The notes: a model not told the origin generated them from the letters alone. 64,000 bases of DNA from Nageia nagi (GCA_050084985.1 JBITNC010000001.1:23002001-23066000), one strand, 5' to 3'. Counted from the first letter of the stretch, positions 44,701 to 56,433 are shown. Made by a program: numbers and translations.

Positions 44701-44869
44701 GTTGTGCATTTCATCTATATTTTCTACGGAATGGATTTTATTGCAAAAGATCTCTTTCTTTCACGAGAACATGCCTTTGAAATAAATTAGCGCACGTCAC
44801 GTCCCTTTTATTTGAAGGAATAATAAGTCTTAGACTTATACCATATATTCAATCTGATATTATTTGTTC

Positions 44870-44985
44870 AAATTTCTTTTTTTCAATTTCTTAATCTAAG
44901 CACCCCCGCAGGCTCAAACCTTGGACGGGCCGGTGCACACTTGGGGCCCAAGGCTTCACCGCTGATCCACCTCTATTGACGTTAT
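44870..44985 (-). mobile_element. tRNA-derived SINE-like element (copy in A)
   Basis: In the minus sense, GTGGATCAGCGGTGAAG resembles a pol III A box (TRGYNNARNGG), and about 45 bp later AAGGTTTGAGCCTGCGGG resembles a B box (GGTTCGANTCC) with the usual tRNA spacing. After it the sequence becomes A-rich (GATTAAGAAATTGAAAAAAA). The paralogue at 56925-57025 improves the A box to GTGGCTCCGCGGTGAAGG. It was duplicated with the locus rather than inserted twice. Target duplications were not identified. Confidence 0.5.
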
Positions 44986-46959
44986 TTTTTGTAATTTTGC
45001 TACTATAATAAGTTGAAGTTTAATTCGTAAAATTTTATAAATTAATAAAGTAATGAATAGAGTTTACAAATCAACCCCTTTTCAAGCTTGTTTTTTTAAT
45101 GATAAGAAGTTTATAAGAAATGCATTGATATATAAGAATTCTCTTTTTTTTCAAGTTTTGATTATTCATTTGATAAATAACGGTAGACCTTATCTATGAA
45201 TATAATAGATCACGTTTATACCTTCAAATTTAGATGGAAGATAACAAATATCTCAAGTGAATATGTGAAAGCTAGATCTAGAGGAGAAAGCTCAAAGAAA
45301 TTCTCATAATAAGCATTTCATCTTTTTGTAACAAGTGCAAGAATGGACCCAATAAGAAGAGCAATAGAAATGAGTTGTTGGAAGAACTTTGGAATAAATT
45401 TGAAGTTTACTAGTTAAATACAAATAGTAAGCCAATAGTTTCGTCTAGAAGTATCTTTGTCAACAACATATTATAAAAGACTAGCAAGAGTTAATAGTTT
45501 CGCTTGGAGGTATCTTTGTCAACAACATATTAAAAATATTTTATCTTGTTTCAATTTATGCTAGAATCATTCCTTTTTAGAGTATTGCTTATTTGTAAAT
45601 TGTAATGCTAATATTTATTTCACACCACCTAAACAAATTACCATCATCACAAAGACACTTTTGTATTAGTGCAAGTATAGTAACTTTGAAGGTGGATCAT
45701 TTGAAGGAGCTAATTGGGCATTAAAAGAATGTTCATTTTGGTCTGTATTGTATGACAATGATTGAAAATTTAGATCTTGCACTAGCTAGAGGATGTTATT
45801 TTGTTATATTCTTCATGTGACCTATTATTATCCCAACATTACTTTTTCTATGGGTTCTATAATTGACATGCAATCTCCATAATTTCTTGGTTTTCTTTTT
45901 TTTGGAAGATGCATTTATTTGTTGAAGATGATATAATTTATGAGCATTTAACAAAAAATTATGATTTAATAAACTAAAGGTTTTGATAATTACATCTAAA
46001 TTTAAAGTCATGTAGTCAATATTAGCTTTGATATCTCAAGAAAAATAATTATGACATTGATAAAAATAATTATAACATAATAAGTTATGCATATGAATCA
46101 AAAATCAAATACTTGTTTATAATTTTGAAGAAATCTTTATTATAATTTTTTGTCATTTAATAAAGAATATTAGGCATGATGTGAATAAACATTTGTGTAT
46201 CATTCATGATGAAGCTATCAATTTTGAAAAAGCTTTTATTTCTAAAAGGGATTTTGAATTGCTCTTCTTCTTATAGTAATCATAATATAACTTAGTATAA
46301 TTTTAAAAGGAATTATTTTATAAAAACTAATAATATTGTCCAACCTTATATTACTATCATTATATCCAAAAGATACAATAAAAAAACTTGATAAACTTTC
46401 AAACATACCTAATAAAATCATATACTTTTTTAAGAAAATCTTAAAATAGCCTTGGGAATCACTCAAAGCTAGGACTTTAGTGATATATCTCCTAGTTTTT
46501 ACAAATATTTGTAGCTATTATCTGGTAATAGATTATTATAGATGAAAATATGGAAACTCATGAATATAAAAAAATAAATTTTGAGGAATTGCAACACCTC
46601 AATGATATAGACTATTATAGAGTGGATAATTTTCTCTTTCTAGAAGGTGTTGGTATAATAGTAATGCATAGTTCATAAATGTGTATTAATTGGAAAATAT
46701 AAACTGGTATATCCTCTTATCAAGATGAAATAAATTAAGATATTCTTTGATCAAAGTGAGATGTAAAGGCATAAAATAATTACCTTAAATTCTTTATGTA
46801 GATGGTGACAAAATTTAAAGATTTAAATATTTAAAGAATGTTGTTGGGTAATGGTTCTTGATGAAATATTTATAGCATCATTTTTCTATAAAAAAAAAAA
46901 TAGACTTGATAAGAAACCAACTATTCAGATTAATAACTTTAATTTTAGCTTTAATTATT

Positions 46960-47170
46960 TTACAAGATCATTATAATGTTTAGTTAACAAGATAATATCA
47001 TCTACATAAAGTAAGAGAACAATGATGAAGTGGTAGAGATTGGTTATTATGCACCTAACTTCTTCTACATATATTTCTACTTATTCCGCATAAATACCAA
47101 TAGAGTTGGCAATAGTGGACATCCTTGGTAATTGATTAAAGAAGTACTACGATAGTCTTTGGTGGTGATT
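46960..47170 (-). pseudogene. Decayed Copia-type reverse transcriptase fragment (in copy A)
   Basis: In the minus sense a short frame reads 'IIVLLLYVDDIILLTKHYND', with the YVDD catalytic motif at 46997-47008. The equivalent position in copy B keeps it too. No LTRs could be tied to it. Much of 45800-47300 may derive from the same very old minus-strand element, but no other domain is legible. Confidence 0.5.
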
Positions 47171-47381
47171 GTTTAGTGAATTTGATGTGAGATTTTTTGG
47201 AATGTATAAATAATAGTTCTTTAATTTTAAGTAAGCATTAATGAATATTTGGATCGTTATCATATAAGGAAAATATTTAAATGAATTCATTTTACATATT
47301 ATCCCATACTCATGTCTCTTGTGCTCAGTTCTTAATGTATATACCATGTTTTAAGGATAGTTCCTAAGGTCTTGTAAAATA

Positions 47382-47874
47382 TGTTGGAATGTATAATGCA
47401 TTATTGTAAAGGTTTGTATTAAATCTTCTATGTAAATTCACTAATACTTAAGGGTATCATTTGATACCTTAAGTATTTAAGTGAATATGATAATGTAACT
47501 TGTCCTACACTCCATGTCATAAGCATACCCCTTGGGTAAAAAGATGTGCATGTCATGTTTTTGTACATTGGATAAAAGGGTGATCCAAAGAGGGATTTTG
47601 GCCTATAAATAGAAGGCTCCCTCTTTGTCATAATACACCAATTGGGAAATAAATTTATGCTATAGGATAGTGGTTTGGAGAAAAGTGTTAGAGGATTGTA
47701 AGAGAGTTGTATTTGTGATTGAAGTAAAGATCTAGTTAGTGAACATACTCCTAGTTGGAAGAACCATTTACATCTTATGTTGTGAGATTGCTTTGTGAGT
47801 TTATTAGATGTAATTGTGAGCTTTTATATGATCTTGGTTGATTAGAAAGTATCTTGTTAGTGTTAGTTCCTTCA
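47382..47874 (+). repeat. 5' LTR of Copia III
   Basis: Bounded by TG...CA. It contains a strong imperfect hairpin at about 47437-47486 (ACTTAAGGGTATCA paired with TGATACCTTAAGT) that is present in both LTRs, and a TATA-like TATAAATAGAAGGC at about 47605. Confidence 0.92.
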
Positions 47875-47877
47875 AAT

Positions 47878-47892
47878 TGATATCAAAGCACC
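47878..47892 (+). promoter_or_regulatory. Primer-binding site of Copia III
   Basis: TGATATCAAAGCACC, starting 3 bp after the LTR, differs at about two positions from the initiator-Met-tRNA complement TGGTATCAGAGC. Confidence 0.75.
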
Positions 47893-50560
47893 TTAGAGGC
47901 TCTTCTTCACATCTTTGGTTTGGAGACTCATCTTCAATTTGGAGGTCCTCACTCTTAATCCTACTCTTCATTGTGAGGTAAAAAGAGTTTCAAAGGTATA
48001 TATAATTTTTTGGGGATCATTTCATTAATACTAACACTTTTATATTAAGTTCTAAAAATTAGAAATGTGATGCAATTTTAATACCAACCTTCTTATATAT
48101 ATATAATTTTCTTTTTAAAAAAAATTTCTTACCATATTATTTTTTTCTAAGAAGAAGTTAGTGTACAAATTGCATTTTTTATTTAATTTTGTTTATGATA
48201 TTAGTATGTCATATTTCAAAGAAATACATTTTTTTTCACAAATATTGTGTAGAAATGATAAAAGTAAAAAAAAAAAAAGAGGATTTAGTATATTTTATGC
48301 AATATGTATAATTGCCAAAAAAAAAAAAATTGAGTACAAATTGCATAAGCTATTTTTGAAACAAAGGAAGTTATTTTCCAAAAGCTTGATAATGAATTTT
48401 TTTTTATATCCAATTTTTTTTAAAAGGAATTACAAGTTGGAGCTTCTTTTGGAATAATATTTTCATAAGCTTTTTTTGAAACAAAGAAACTTAAAAAAAA
48501 AAACTCAAAATATTTAAATTAGACCAATTTTATATTTCAGGGGGAGGTCGACCAGAACCCTCTCCTCTTGGCGATCTAGTGGCTTAGTAACATTTTTTTT
48601 ATCTGGCACCTAAGACCTTTCTTCTCTTCCTCTGTCACCCATCACTTATGCCTATCTAATCACTTTGTTAAAAGTGGGTTTTATACCTATCATGTAGCAT
48701 CCTCCTCTCTACCTGGCAAATTAGGAGGCATTTGGACTAATTTTCTTTTATTTCAAGTGCATGAGGTCACAAGTGGCTCTACATTCTTTGCAACTCCTTC
48801 CTCCCTCATGAACAAACTCTTGTCCCTCTGCTAAGCCCTCTCCCCAAGCTATGATCATTGGCCTCCATCCAATCTAGCCTCTTCCTCTACTAAAGCATAA
48901 GGTTGCATAAAGTGAAAGGGATTTTGGACTCGGTGATAAATCACCCTATCCCATTGCTTCTTGATGGTAAATATTTATTGTTGCTCATTTCTCCTCCTTA
49001 TTGACTCCCCTTCTCTCCTACATGACCAAATCATCTCTGAATTTGTATGGCCCACTCACTCTAAGTTTCCCTTCGGCTGTCCAGCCCTCACCAGGTTGCA
49101 CCTAGCTTCTATTTTTTTTCTCCCTCTCACCAAATGTTTCTCTCTCCTCATTAAGTCCTATGCTTTGTATTTTGTATTACTTGCATTTTTTATTTTTCAT
49201 TTAATACACCTCAAGGCAAACATACACTCCTCTTGGTGGGTACTTTTTTTTACTTGCAAGACACCTTTTGCATTAATTTCTTGTGCAAATTGTATACTCC
49301 TTGGTAAGAGGAAATAGGGGTCATCATCATTAAGAAAAAAAAAAAAAAAGCATTTTCCAACAATAATAATGGAGTGTTTGGGTAAAAATATGCATTAAAT
49401 GTTTTCTTCCAAGAGTTATTAGGAGCATAATGATTTTTTTTTTAAATGCTTACTCGCTTAAAGAAAATATTTTAAATTTCCTTTGCTACTTAGTATTTTT
49501 TTTATTAAAAAGTTGTATACAAAGTTAAACTAGTAAGCTATCTTTAAGAAATGAACTTTAAGTAGAAGAAGGGGGAATTTATATTTGTTTTACTTAATTT
49601 AATGCATGCTTATTACTTAAATTTTTTTTAAGTGAAATGATGCATGCTTCTTACCTTTTTAAGTTAAAAGATGCATGCTACTTATTTCTTTAAGTTAATT
49701 ATGCATATTTTTAAGTTATGGGATTGGTAAATACCAATTTTTTATGCAAGAATAGTCTTGTACAAAATTAGGATTGATGTAAAAGATATCCTTTAGGGTT
49801 GGTAAATAAAACCTATTGGACACTTAGGTTTCAAATTGAATGGATAATGTTTTACTTATGCTCTTTTATTTCATATTTCATATTTTGCTTTATTTGCTTA
49901 TGCAAATAAAATTGTAAATATTGATATGAGCAACCCCCTAAAATAAATACATTCATATCTATATTCCATAACATGACTTATTTGGGGAGCCATGAGGTGA
50001 GGATAGGCAAACTGAAACTTTTAAGTCTAACAATCCAAATGGTAAAAAGTTCATACTTTTTAATTACCCCTAAGTCCTTTGTTGGTCTAGACATAATTCT
50101 ATTAGGTGGATAGGCATGTGTGTAGTGATACCACATGTTCACATGTTTATTCAGGGATTATCCTAATAACTTAGGAGAAAAACTTAAAACATAATCAAGA
50201 TTAATAATTTGGCCAATCTAATAAATGTCAAAACCTTAGAAAATAGTTAGTACTTCTCCTTGTGAGAGCATATTACCATCCAAGGAGAACTAATTGAGGA
50301 TTGGTAGTGCTTGGGCTCCTCTTATGTGGGCATCTAGATGAAAGCTTAATTTTAGATAAAAAATAAGCTTCAATAATGTCATTCTATATCTACAATTATT
50401 GAGATGAGAAAAATATTTAGGTACATAGATACTATTTAAATCAAACATGTCTTCAGTGTTAAATGTAACATGTATTATTTATTTAGTTAAAATTTAATAT
50501 TTAATATTGATTATTAAAACACATGCTTATTATTTCATATTCTTATGTAGTAAATAGAAG
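47893..50560 (+). other. Copia III long leader with foreign-looking segment
   Basis: About 2.7 kb separate the primer-binding site from gag, far more than usual. It is very A/T-rich to about 48540. Then a pyrimidine-rich, more G+C-rich stretch (48541-49320, CTCTCCTCTTGGCGATCTAG and following) ends in a 17-base A run (about 49333-49349), like a retroposed sequence. From 49350 to 50560 it is A/T-rich again, with repeated TGATGCATGCT(T/A)CTTA phrases near 49640-49690. No coding region is recognised. Confidence 0.55.
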
Positions 50561-51260
50561 AATCCTTTTTACCCAAACATATTCTTTATGGTTCCAATTA
50601 TGAGATTTAGAAACCTTGGATGAAAGATGAATTACAAGAAAAGAAGCTATGGAAAATAGTGAATGAGAACTTTGTAACTTCTATAGATGAGAAGGTATTA
50701 GAGACTTACAATATAAAGAATAAGTTGGTAACCTCTATGATTTATCATGCAATTTTATATGACATGCTACTAATAATATCCTATTCAACCTTAGCAAAAG
50801 AAACATGGGGTAAGCTAAGGCAAATTTATATTGGTTCAAAAATTTTAATAAGGTTTACCATTATTCAAAAGTTACTTCAATCTTATCAAAGAAAAGATAA
50901 AAATATGGCTATGTACTTGAATAAAATTATTGACTTAAAGATCCAACTTATTACTTATAAATTCAATTGAATCAATGATGAGTTCATGGTCTTCATCATT
51001 CTTCAAAACCTCTTTTCAAAGTTTAAAAACTTTATAATAGTTATGAAAGTAAGGCTTGATAATGAAAAAGAAGTCATATCCCTTAATAAACTTTCAAAGC
51101 ATCTATTGAAGCATGAAAAAATCCTTAATAATAAAAAATTGATTTCTTCTCCTAAAGATAATAATATTTTTTTTAGAGTAACTAAAACTCCTTTTAAGAA
51201 GAAGTTCAACCATAAAAACAAATCTTATCTTTCTTCCTTTAAAAAAGGTTAATGGCTATA
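50561..51260 (+). pseudogene. Copia III gag
   Basis: From about 50566 the frame reads through 'HILYGSNYEI', then a TAG at 50608, then 'KPWMKDELQEKKLWKIVNEN', the start region of Copia gag. 'LAKETWGKLRQIYIGSK' follows near 50790, the usual A-x-x-x-W-x-x-L signature. The frame breaks at 50968 and continues at 50986. No intact zinc knuckle remains. It would form the particle coat. Confidence 0.8.
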
Positions 51261-51419
51261 ATAGCAATAGGAACAATAGAAATAACAACTATAGCAGTAA
51301 GAACAAAGGTAACAATAATCATTAAGTAAAAAAAGAAAAAGTACAAAGGTAATAGAAATGTAAAGAACTAAAAAAGAAAGAAAAATACTCATCTTAGTTT
51401 TCCTATGATGCTCTATTAC

Positions 51420-52560
51420 ATGTCTTGTATTTTTTCATCTGAATAGATTATTGAATCTAGTTGCACTAATCACCTATGCTTTGAAAAGAAAAAGTTTAAG
51501 AACTTTCACAAGTATAATAAAGATGCAGTTGTGATAGGTGATAACTCTAACCTTAAAGTCCAAGGAATTGGAAGTATGCTAATTCATGAAAAGATTTTTG
51601 AAAATAATTTTTATATTTTTAAGTTAAAAATGAACCTTCTCTTTGTGATCTAAGTTTCTAAAAAAAGGTACTCTTTTGAGTTCGACTCTCAATTCTAGTG
51701 CATTAAGAAAGGACTTGCCACTTTGATCAAAAGATCAGTAAAAGATAACCTTTACATTATAGATCAAGTTCTATCAAAGATGTGTCTTGCTTTTAATATA
51801 TGTTCTAAAGGTAATCTTTGGTATCATCATTTAAAGCACCTTAACTATAAAAGTATTCAAGTCATGAAATACCAAGAACTTATGAAAAGTTTGCCTTCAA
51901 TTTTTCTTTCAGTTGGTCTATGCGAGAAGTGCATTCTTGGTAAGATACATAAATAAAAATTTGAAAAAGATAAGGTAACAAGAGCATCTAAGCTTCTTCA
52001 ACTTATGCATTTAGATTTGATGGATCTATTTTAGACTAAGTCTTGAAGGAGCATCTTATATCTTGACCTTCATTGATGACTTTAGTAAGATAACCTTTAG
52101 GTATTTACTTGAACACAAAGATCAAATCTTTAAGAGTTTTAAAATTTTTAAGACCTTTGTTGAGAATTAAACAAACCTTAAAATTAAGATGTTAAGATCA
52201 GATAATAGAGAAAAATATAATAGTAATGAGTTTAATGACTATTATGCTAAGTATAGAATCAAAAGGTAGTTTACGATTCTTTACACTACTCAACAGAATG
52301 GTGTTACTAAAAAAAATAGAATAATTATAGAGATGGCTAGATGCATGTTAGGTAATCTTCCTAAATTCTTGTAGGGTGAAGCTGAGAGCATTACTATTTA
52401 CATATTGAATAAGTGTTCCACAAAAGCTATTCAGAGAAAACTTCTTTTAAGGCACGATCAAGAAGAAAACTTAACATTTCTCTCCTTAAAGTGTTTGGTT
52501 GTGAAGCTTTCTCCTATATTATTTTTGAAAAAAAAGAAAAAAATTAAATAAAAAAGCTAA
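51420..52560 (+). pseudogene. Copia III protease, GAG-pre-integrase and integrase
   Basis: The protease is only hinted at near 51450 ('ESSCTNHLCFEK'-like). The frame 51723-51956 has 'DNLYIIDQ' and 'WYHHLKHLNYKSIQVM', then 'GLCEKCILGKIH', the GAG-pre-integrase zinc region. Integrase follows with 'TFIDDFSKITF' (about 52065), 'LRSDNREKYNS' (about 52195) and 'QQNGVTKKNR' (about 52290). In the last, the catalytic Glu of the usual NGVAERKN is Lys. Confidence 0.8.
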
Positions 52561-52859
52561 AAAATACATCTTTATGAGTTATGATAGTTAGCATAGAGGA
52601 TACAAGATTTACTCTCCAACTTATAAAGTAGTAGTCATTTTAAAAGATGTAAAGTTCAATAAACTTCCTAAAAAATTTACTTCTAATGAGAATGTTGATG
52701 ACCCAAAGGACTCTTCAATTGCTCCTAACTTGTTGGATATTGATATAGATAAGTCACCATAGGAATCAAATTCTTCAATATAAAAGATAACAAAGATCAT
52801 AACCTTAAACAAATCTTTAATTACCAAGATTGACAACAACCATAAGCCTTCAACTTTCA

Positions 52860-54390
52860 AAGAAACTTTTAAGCATAAGTGCTGGATGGAAGCCATAAAA
52901 GTGGAGTATGAGTTACTTATGAAAAATAAAATTTGGGGCTTGGTTCCTTATCCTAATAATAAAAATATGATTGGTAATAAGTAGATCTAGAAGGTCAAGT
53001 TCAATTTAGTTGAAGATATTAAAAAATACAAAGCAAAGTTAGTAGCTAAAGGTTTACTTAAAAATATGATGTAGATTATGAAGAAACTTTTACTTTCATA
53101 GTAAAGATGTTTACTATGAGAATTATCCTTGCTCTTTCTATAGCTTAAAGATGCAAAGTTTTTCAATTTGATGTCAAGAGTGCATTTCTTAGTGGTGATT
53201 TGGATATGAAAATCTTTATGAATCAACTAGAAGGCTTTATTATGGAAGGCAAAGAGTCCTTTGTGTGTAAGCTGAAAAAATCTTTGTATGGACTTAAGTA
53301 AGCACCTCAAACCTGGTATAAAAAGATTTTAGGGTACTTTGCAAATATTGAATTCTGTAAGTGTTTTTCTCACTCTAATCTATATGTGCTCAATCAAGAA
53401 AAATATGTGGTCTTGATTCTCCTTTATGTAGATGATCTTTTAATTACTAGAAATAATGATAAAATCATTCAAGAGTGCATAGCCAAACTTAAAGTAATGT
53501 TTGAAATGACTGATCTTATTCTCTTATACTACTATCTTGAAATGTAAATGTATCAATACAAGAATTGTACTTACCTTAATCAATTTAAGTATATATCAGA
53601 CATCTTACAAAAGTTTAAGATAGAATGTAGAGATGCTACAATCTTAATCTCTTCTAAAATCACTATTTCTCTAAATTCTAACTCTCAGTTAGTTGATGCT
53701 ATAACTTATAGGTAATTAATTGGTAGTCTTTTGTATTTGACTATATCCAAGTCAGATATTACCTTTACAGTGAATATAATAGCATGATTCATGCAAAAAC
53801 CATATGTTAAGCATCTCAATGTTATTAAGTAAATTTTAAGGTATGTTATAGAGATTAAAGATCTTACTCTCAAGTATTCTAAGTTATCCTCATTTGTTCT
53901 CTTTGAATTCTTAGATTTTGACTATGAGGAAGATAGAGATGATAGGAATTCAATCTCTATGTATATGTTTAGTATTGGTTCAAGTGCTATCTCTTAGGCT
54001 TCCAAGAAGCAACTTACTATTTTTCTTTCTACTATAAAAATTAAATATTATGCCATGTCTATTGCAACTCAAGAAGCCATTTGGCTAAGGCATCTTTTGA
54101 AAAAAATTAGATATGAATAAGATGGCTCATCTTTGATCTCTTTAGATAATAAGTTGGCTATTTTTTTAGTTAAAAATCTAATATTCCATCAGAGAATAAA
54201 ACATATGAAAATCCATACCATTTTATCAAAGAGAAAGTTCATAATGACATCATGCACCTGAAGTATTATCCATCTACCTTAAACTTCATTGATTTGTTCA
54301 CCAAGCCTTATCTAGAAGCTCAATTCTGTAAACTTAAGGATGCTATCGGATTCATGAAGTTACCTTCAAGGGAGAGTGTAGTTTGAATTC
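52860..54390 (+). pseudogene. Copia III reverse transcriptase and RNase H
   Basis: Landmarks in order are 'CWMEAIKVEYELL' (about 52880), 'KAKLVAKG' (about 53030), 'KLKKSLYGLK' (about 53270), and 'LYVDD' with Y-V-D-D at 53425-53436. Further on are 'ITYR', then a stop, 'LIGSLLYL' (about 53700), and the RNase H block 'SKKQLTIFLST' (about 54000) with 'AIWLRHLLKK'. Stops include TAG and TAA at conserved Gln positions. The catalytic Asp pair of RT is kept. Confidence 0.87.
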
Positions 54391-54519
54391 TTGTGTTGAA
54401 TTCATATTTGTGATGACAACTTCAACTCTAGAAGGATTTTATGTTATATAGTGTTGATTTTATTGTACACCTTCATGGTAAGTTCGCTCTACATGAGAAA
54501 TATATTGTAAAAATTGGTC

Positions 54520-54955
54520 AATCTAGCATTGTTTAGTTATCCATATGTGAAGAAATCTTATTTGTCTTTTGACACTATTTAGTTATTCATATGTGAAAAG
54601 CTTAAATGTGGATACTCTATTTTTTTAGCCAATCTAGTATTGTTCAATTATCCATATGTGAAGAACTTTTATGTGTCTTTTGGTAGTGTTCAGTTATCTA
54701 TATGTAAGGAACTCATATGTGCATACTTTATTTTTTAGTTAATCTAGCACTATTTAGTTATCCATGTGTGAGAAACTCTTATGTCTTTTAGTACTATTCA
54801 ATTATCCATATTGAAGGCACTTCTATATGCATGCTTTATTTTTGATCATTCTAGCATTGTTCAGTTATCCATGTGTGAAGAACTCTTATATATCTTTTGG
54901 CACTATTTAGTTATCCATATGTGAAGAACTCATATGTGCTTACTCTATTTTGTAA
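54520..54955 (+). repeat. Subterminal tandem array of Copia III (about 110-bp dimeric units)
   Basis: The phrase (C/T)A(A/G)TTATCCAT(A/G)TGTGAAG or a close variant occurs at about 54535, 54581, 54645, 54691, 54755, 54799, 54861 and 54908. Spacing alternates between about 46 and about 63 bp, so the true unit is a dimer near 110 bp repeated four times. It lies between the end of pol and the 3' LTR. Confidence 0.85.
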
Positions 54956-55408
54956 TGATAATCAACACATATTTTATATACAGTAGGTGACTATAAGTTT
55001 TTAGCATAGCATCTTTGTGATGACTTATAGTGTACCATTGATCAGTTCATGATGGCATTTATGTGATTCATCTATCCTTGTTGATATAAATATGATACGT
55101 CTAGTTGATATTGTTATTTGAGCTATTTATGGCTTTAGGTTCTTTTGAGATTGTAGATTACTTACTTTAGGTATACAGGCTCTTGGAGACTCTTCATGAC
55201 TTCTAGTTGGATGACTGCTTCATATACATTGAAACCGATTATGGTTAATGATTGTATTTGGCTAAGTAGTGAGTTTCAAACTAGATCTTTTTTATTTCAC
55301 AAATATATAAAAAGTTCTCATCCTCGTTGTATTTTTTTGGAGGAGAACTCTCTTACTTTCTCTTCTTCTCTCTTACTCGTTCTATCCCAATATTACATTA
55401 AGGAAGAG

Positions 55409-55900
55409 TGTTGGAATGTATAATGCATTATTGTAAAGGTTTGTATTAAATCTTCTATGTAAATTCACTAATACTTAAGGGTATTATTTGATACCTTAAG
55501 TATTTAAGTGAATATGATAATGTAACTTATTTTACACTCCATGTCATAAGCATGCTCAATGGGTAAAAGGATATGCATATCATGTTTTTGTACATTGGAT
55601 AAAAGGGTGATCTAAAAAAGGATTTTGTTCTATAAATAGAAAGCTCCCTCTTTGTGATAATACACCAATTGCGGAGTAAAGTTATGCTATAGGATATTGG
55701 TTAGGAGAAAAGAGTAGGAGGATTGTAAAAGAGTTGTATTTGTGATTGAAGTAAAAATCTAGTTAGTGGATGTACTCCTAATTGGAAGAACTACTTACAT
55801 CTTGTGTTGTGGATTGCTTTGTGAATTTGTTAAATGTAATTGTAAGCTTTCATATGATCTTGATTGATTACGAATTATCTTGTTAGTGTTAATTCCTTCA
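55409..55900 (+). repeat. 3' LTR of Copia III with preceding polypurine tract
   Basis: Preceded by AAGGAAGAG (55400-55408), a suitable polypurine tract. It matches the 5' LTR over its full length with scattered changes, including the internal hairpin. Confidence 0.92.
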
Positions 55901-55954
55901 AAATATATCGATCCAAAATGTTGAATTTAGATTCCCTTATTTTTCCAAACTATC

Positions 55955-56223
55955 TGTTAAGATCTTGGGTGTGCGGATTCACTAATAGGTCGACCTTTTT
56001 GTGTAATGGTTCATAACATTTGGTATCAGAGCAGGCCATACGTCCCAAGTTCAAATCCCCGAAAAGGGCTACTATGGAAAGGGCTACCTAGAGAAGACTA
56101 GAGTGAGAGCCGCCACAAGTGAGAGCCACTGAGGATGTCGAATACGGAGCATGGTGAAATGTTAAGATCTTGGATGTGAAGATTCACTAACAGGTTGACC
56201 TTTTGATGTAACGATTCATAACA
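55955..56223 (+). mobile_element. TRIM element (269 bp, terminal-repeat retrotransposon in miniature)
   Basis: Two 64-bp terminal direct repeats (55955-56018 and 56160-56223) begin TGTTAAGATCTTGG and end GATTCATAACA/GGTTCATAACA, with 55 of 64 positions equal by my count. Two bases after the first repeat comes TGGTATCAGAGC (56021-56032), an exact initiator-Met primer-binding site. The internal part has no coding capacity. A perfect 5-bp duplication CTATC flanks the element (55950-55954 and 56224-56228). It depends on proteins from another element. The internal AGTTCAAATCC (about 56048) resembles a pol III B box, probably by chance. Confidence 0.93.
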
Positions 56224-56247
56224 CTATCTCATATTGAATAATGTGTC

Positions 56248-56433
56248 TTGATAGACTTCAATTACCATCATATTGAACTATTATATTTTTGGCTTCATGT
56301 GGTGGTGAAGCCAAACCCTTCTCTTCTCGCTCCATGCCCTCCCAAGGTCTATCCACCTCGACATTCCAACTCTCCTGTCTATCCCGCACCTAAACATCAC
56401 TACCCCCACAAGTCTCCTTCTTGTCCGTATTAG
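56248..56433 (+). pseudogene. PRP 3' fragment, chimeric at the duplication junction
   Basis: From 56296 it reproduces the last about 45 codons of the PRP gene ('VVVKPNPS', 'PPKVYPP', 'HSNSPVYPAPKHHYPHKSP') with substitutions. An ATG at 56248 in the upstream duplicated DNA happens to be in frame, giving a 61-codon open frame with no signal peptide. There is no promoter like that of the intact gene, so it is taken as a truncated copy. Confidence 0.82.

Larger units (their letters stand above)
47382..55900 (+). mobile_element. Copia III: full-length, degenerate Copia retrotransposon inserted in copy A
   Basis: LTRs of 493 and 492 bp (47382-47874 and 55409-55900) start TGTTGGAATG and end ATTCCTTCA/GTTCCTTCA. 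A perfect 5-bp duplication AAATA flanks it (47377-47381 and 55901-55905), and copy B has the uninterrupted site at 59458-59462 (TAAAATATATGGATCC). Internal order is primer-binding site, an unusually long leader, gag, GAG-pre-integrase, integrase, RT, RNase H, a tandem array, polypurine tract, 3' LTR. At 8.5 kb it is long for a Copia element. All frames are interrupted. The LTRs are the most alike of the three LTR pairs, so it is probably the youngest large insertion here. Confidence 0.95.
44240..56295. repeat. Left copy (A) of a tandem segmental duplication, split by two insertions
   Basis: Starting inside the PRP coding sequence at CATGTGGTGG, copy A aligns with copy B (56296-59555) along its length. 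The two inserts in copy A, Copia III with one target duplicate (8524 bp) and the TRIM with one target duplicate (274 bp), are absent from B. Removing them leaves about 3258 bp, against 3260 bp for B. The junction A|B (GGCTT|CATGTGG) joins downstream DNA to the middle of a PRP exon. Small private indels exist, for example a 57-bp tandem duplication in A near 45435-45532 and about 110 extra bp in B near 58892-59005. Confidence 0.88.

Noticed and set aside
49375-50579. Exact 14-bp inverted repeats (TGTTTGGGTAAAAA at 49375-49388 and its complement at 50566-50579) as ends of a DNA transposon
   Set aside because: No matching target duplication on the outer sides, and the Copia III gag reading continues through the right repeat. 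A chance match is likely.
55955-56060. tRNA gene suggested by TGGTATCAGAGC and a B-box-like AGTTCAAATCC
   Set aside because: The first motif is a retroelement primer-binding site directly after an LTR. No cloverleaf can be formed.
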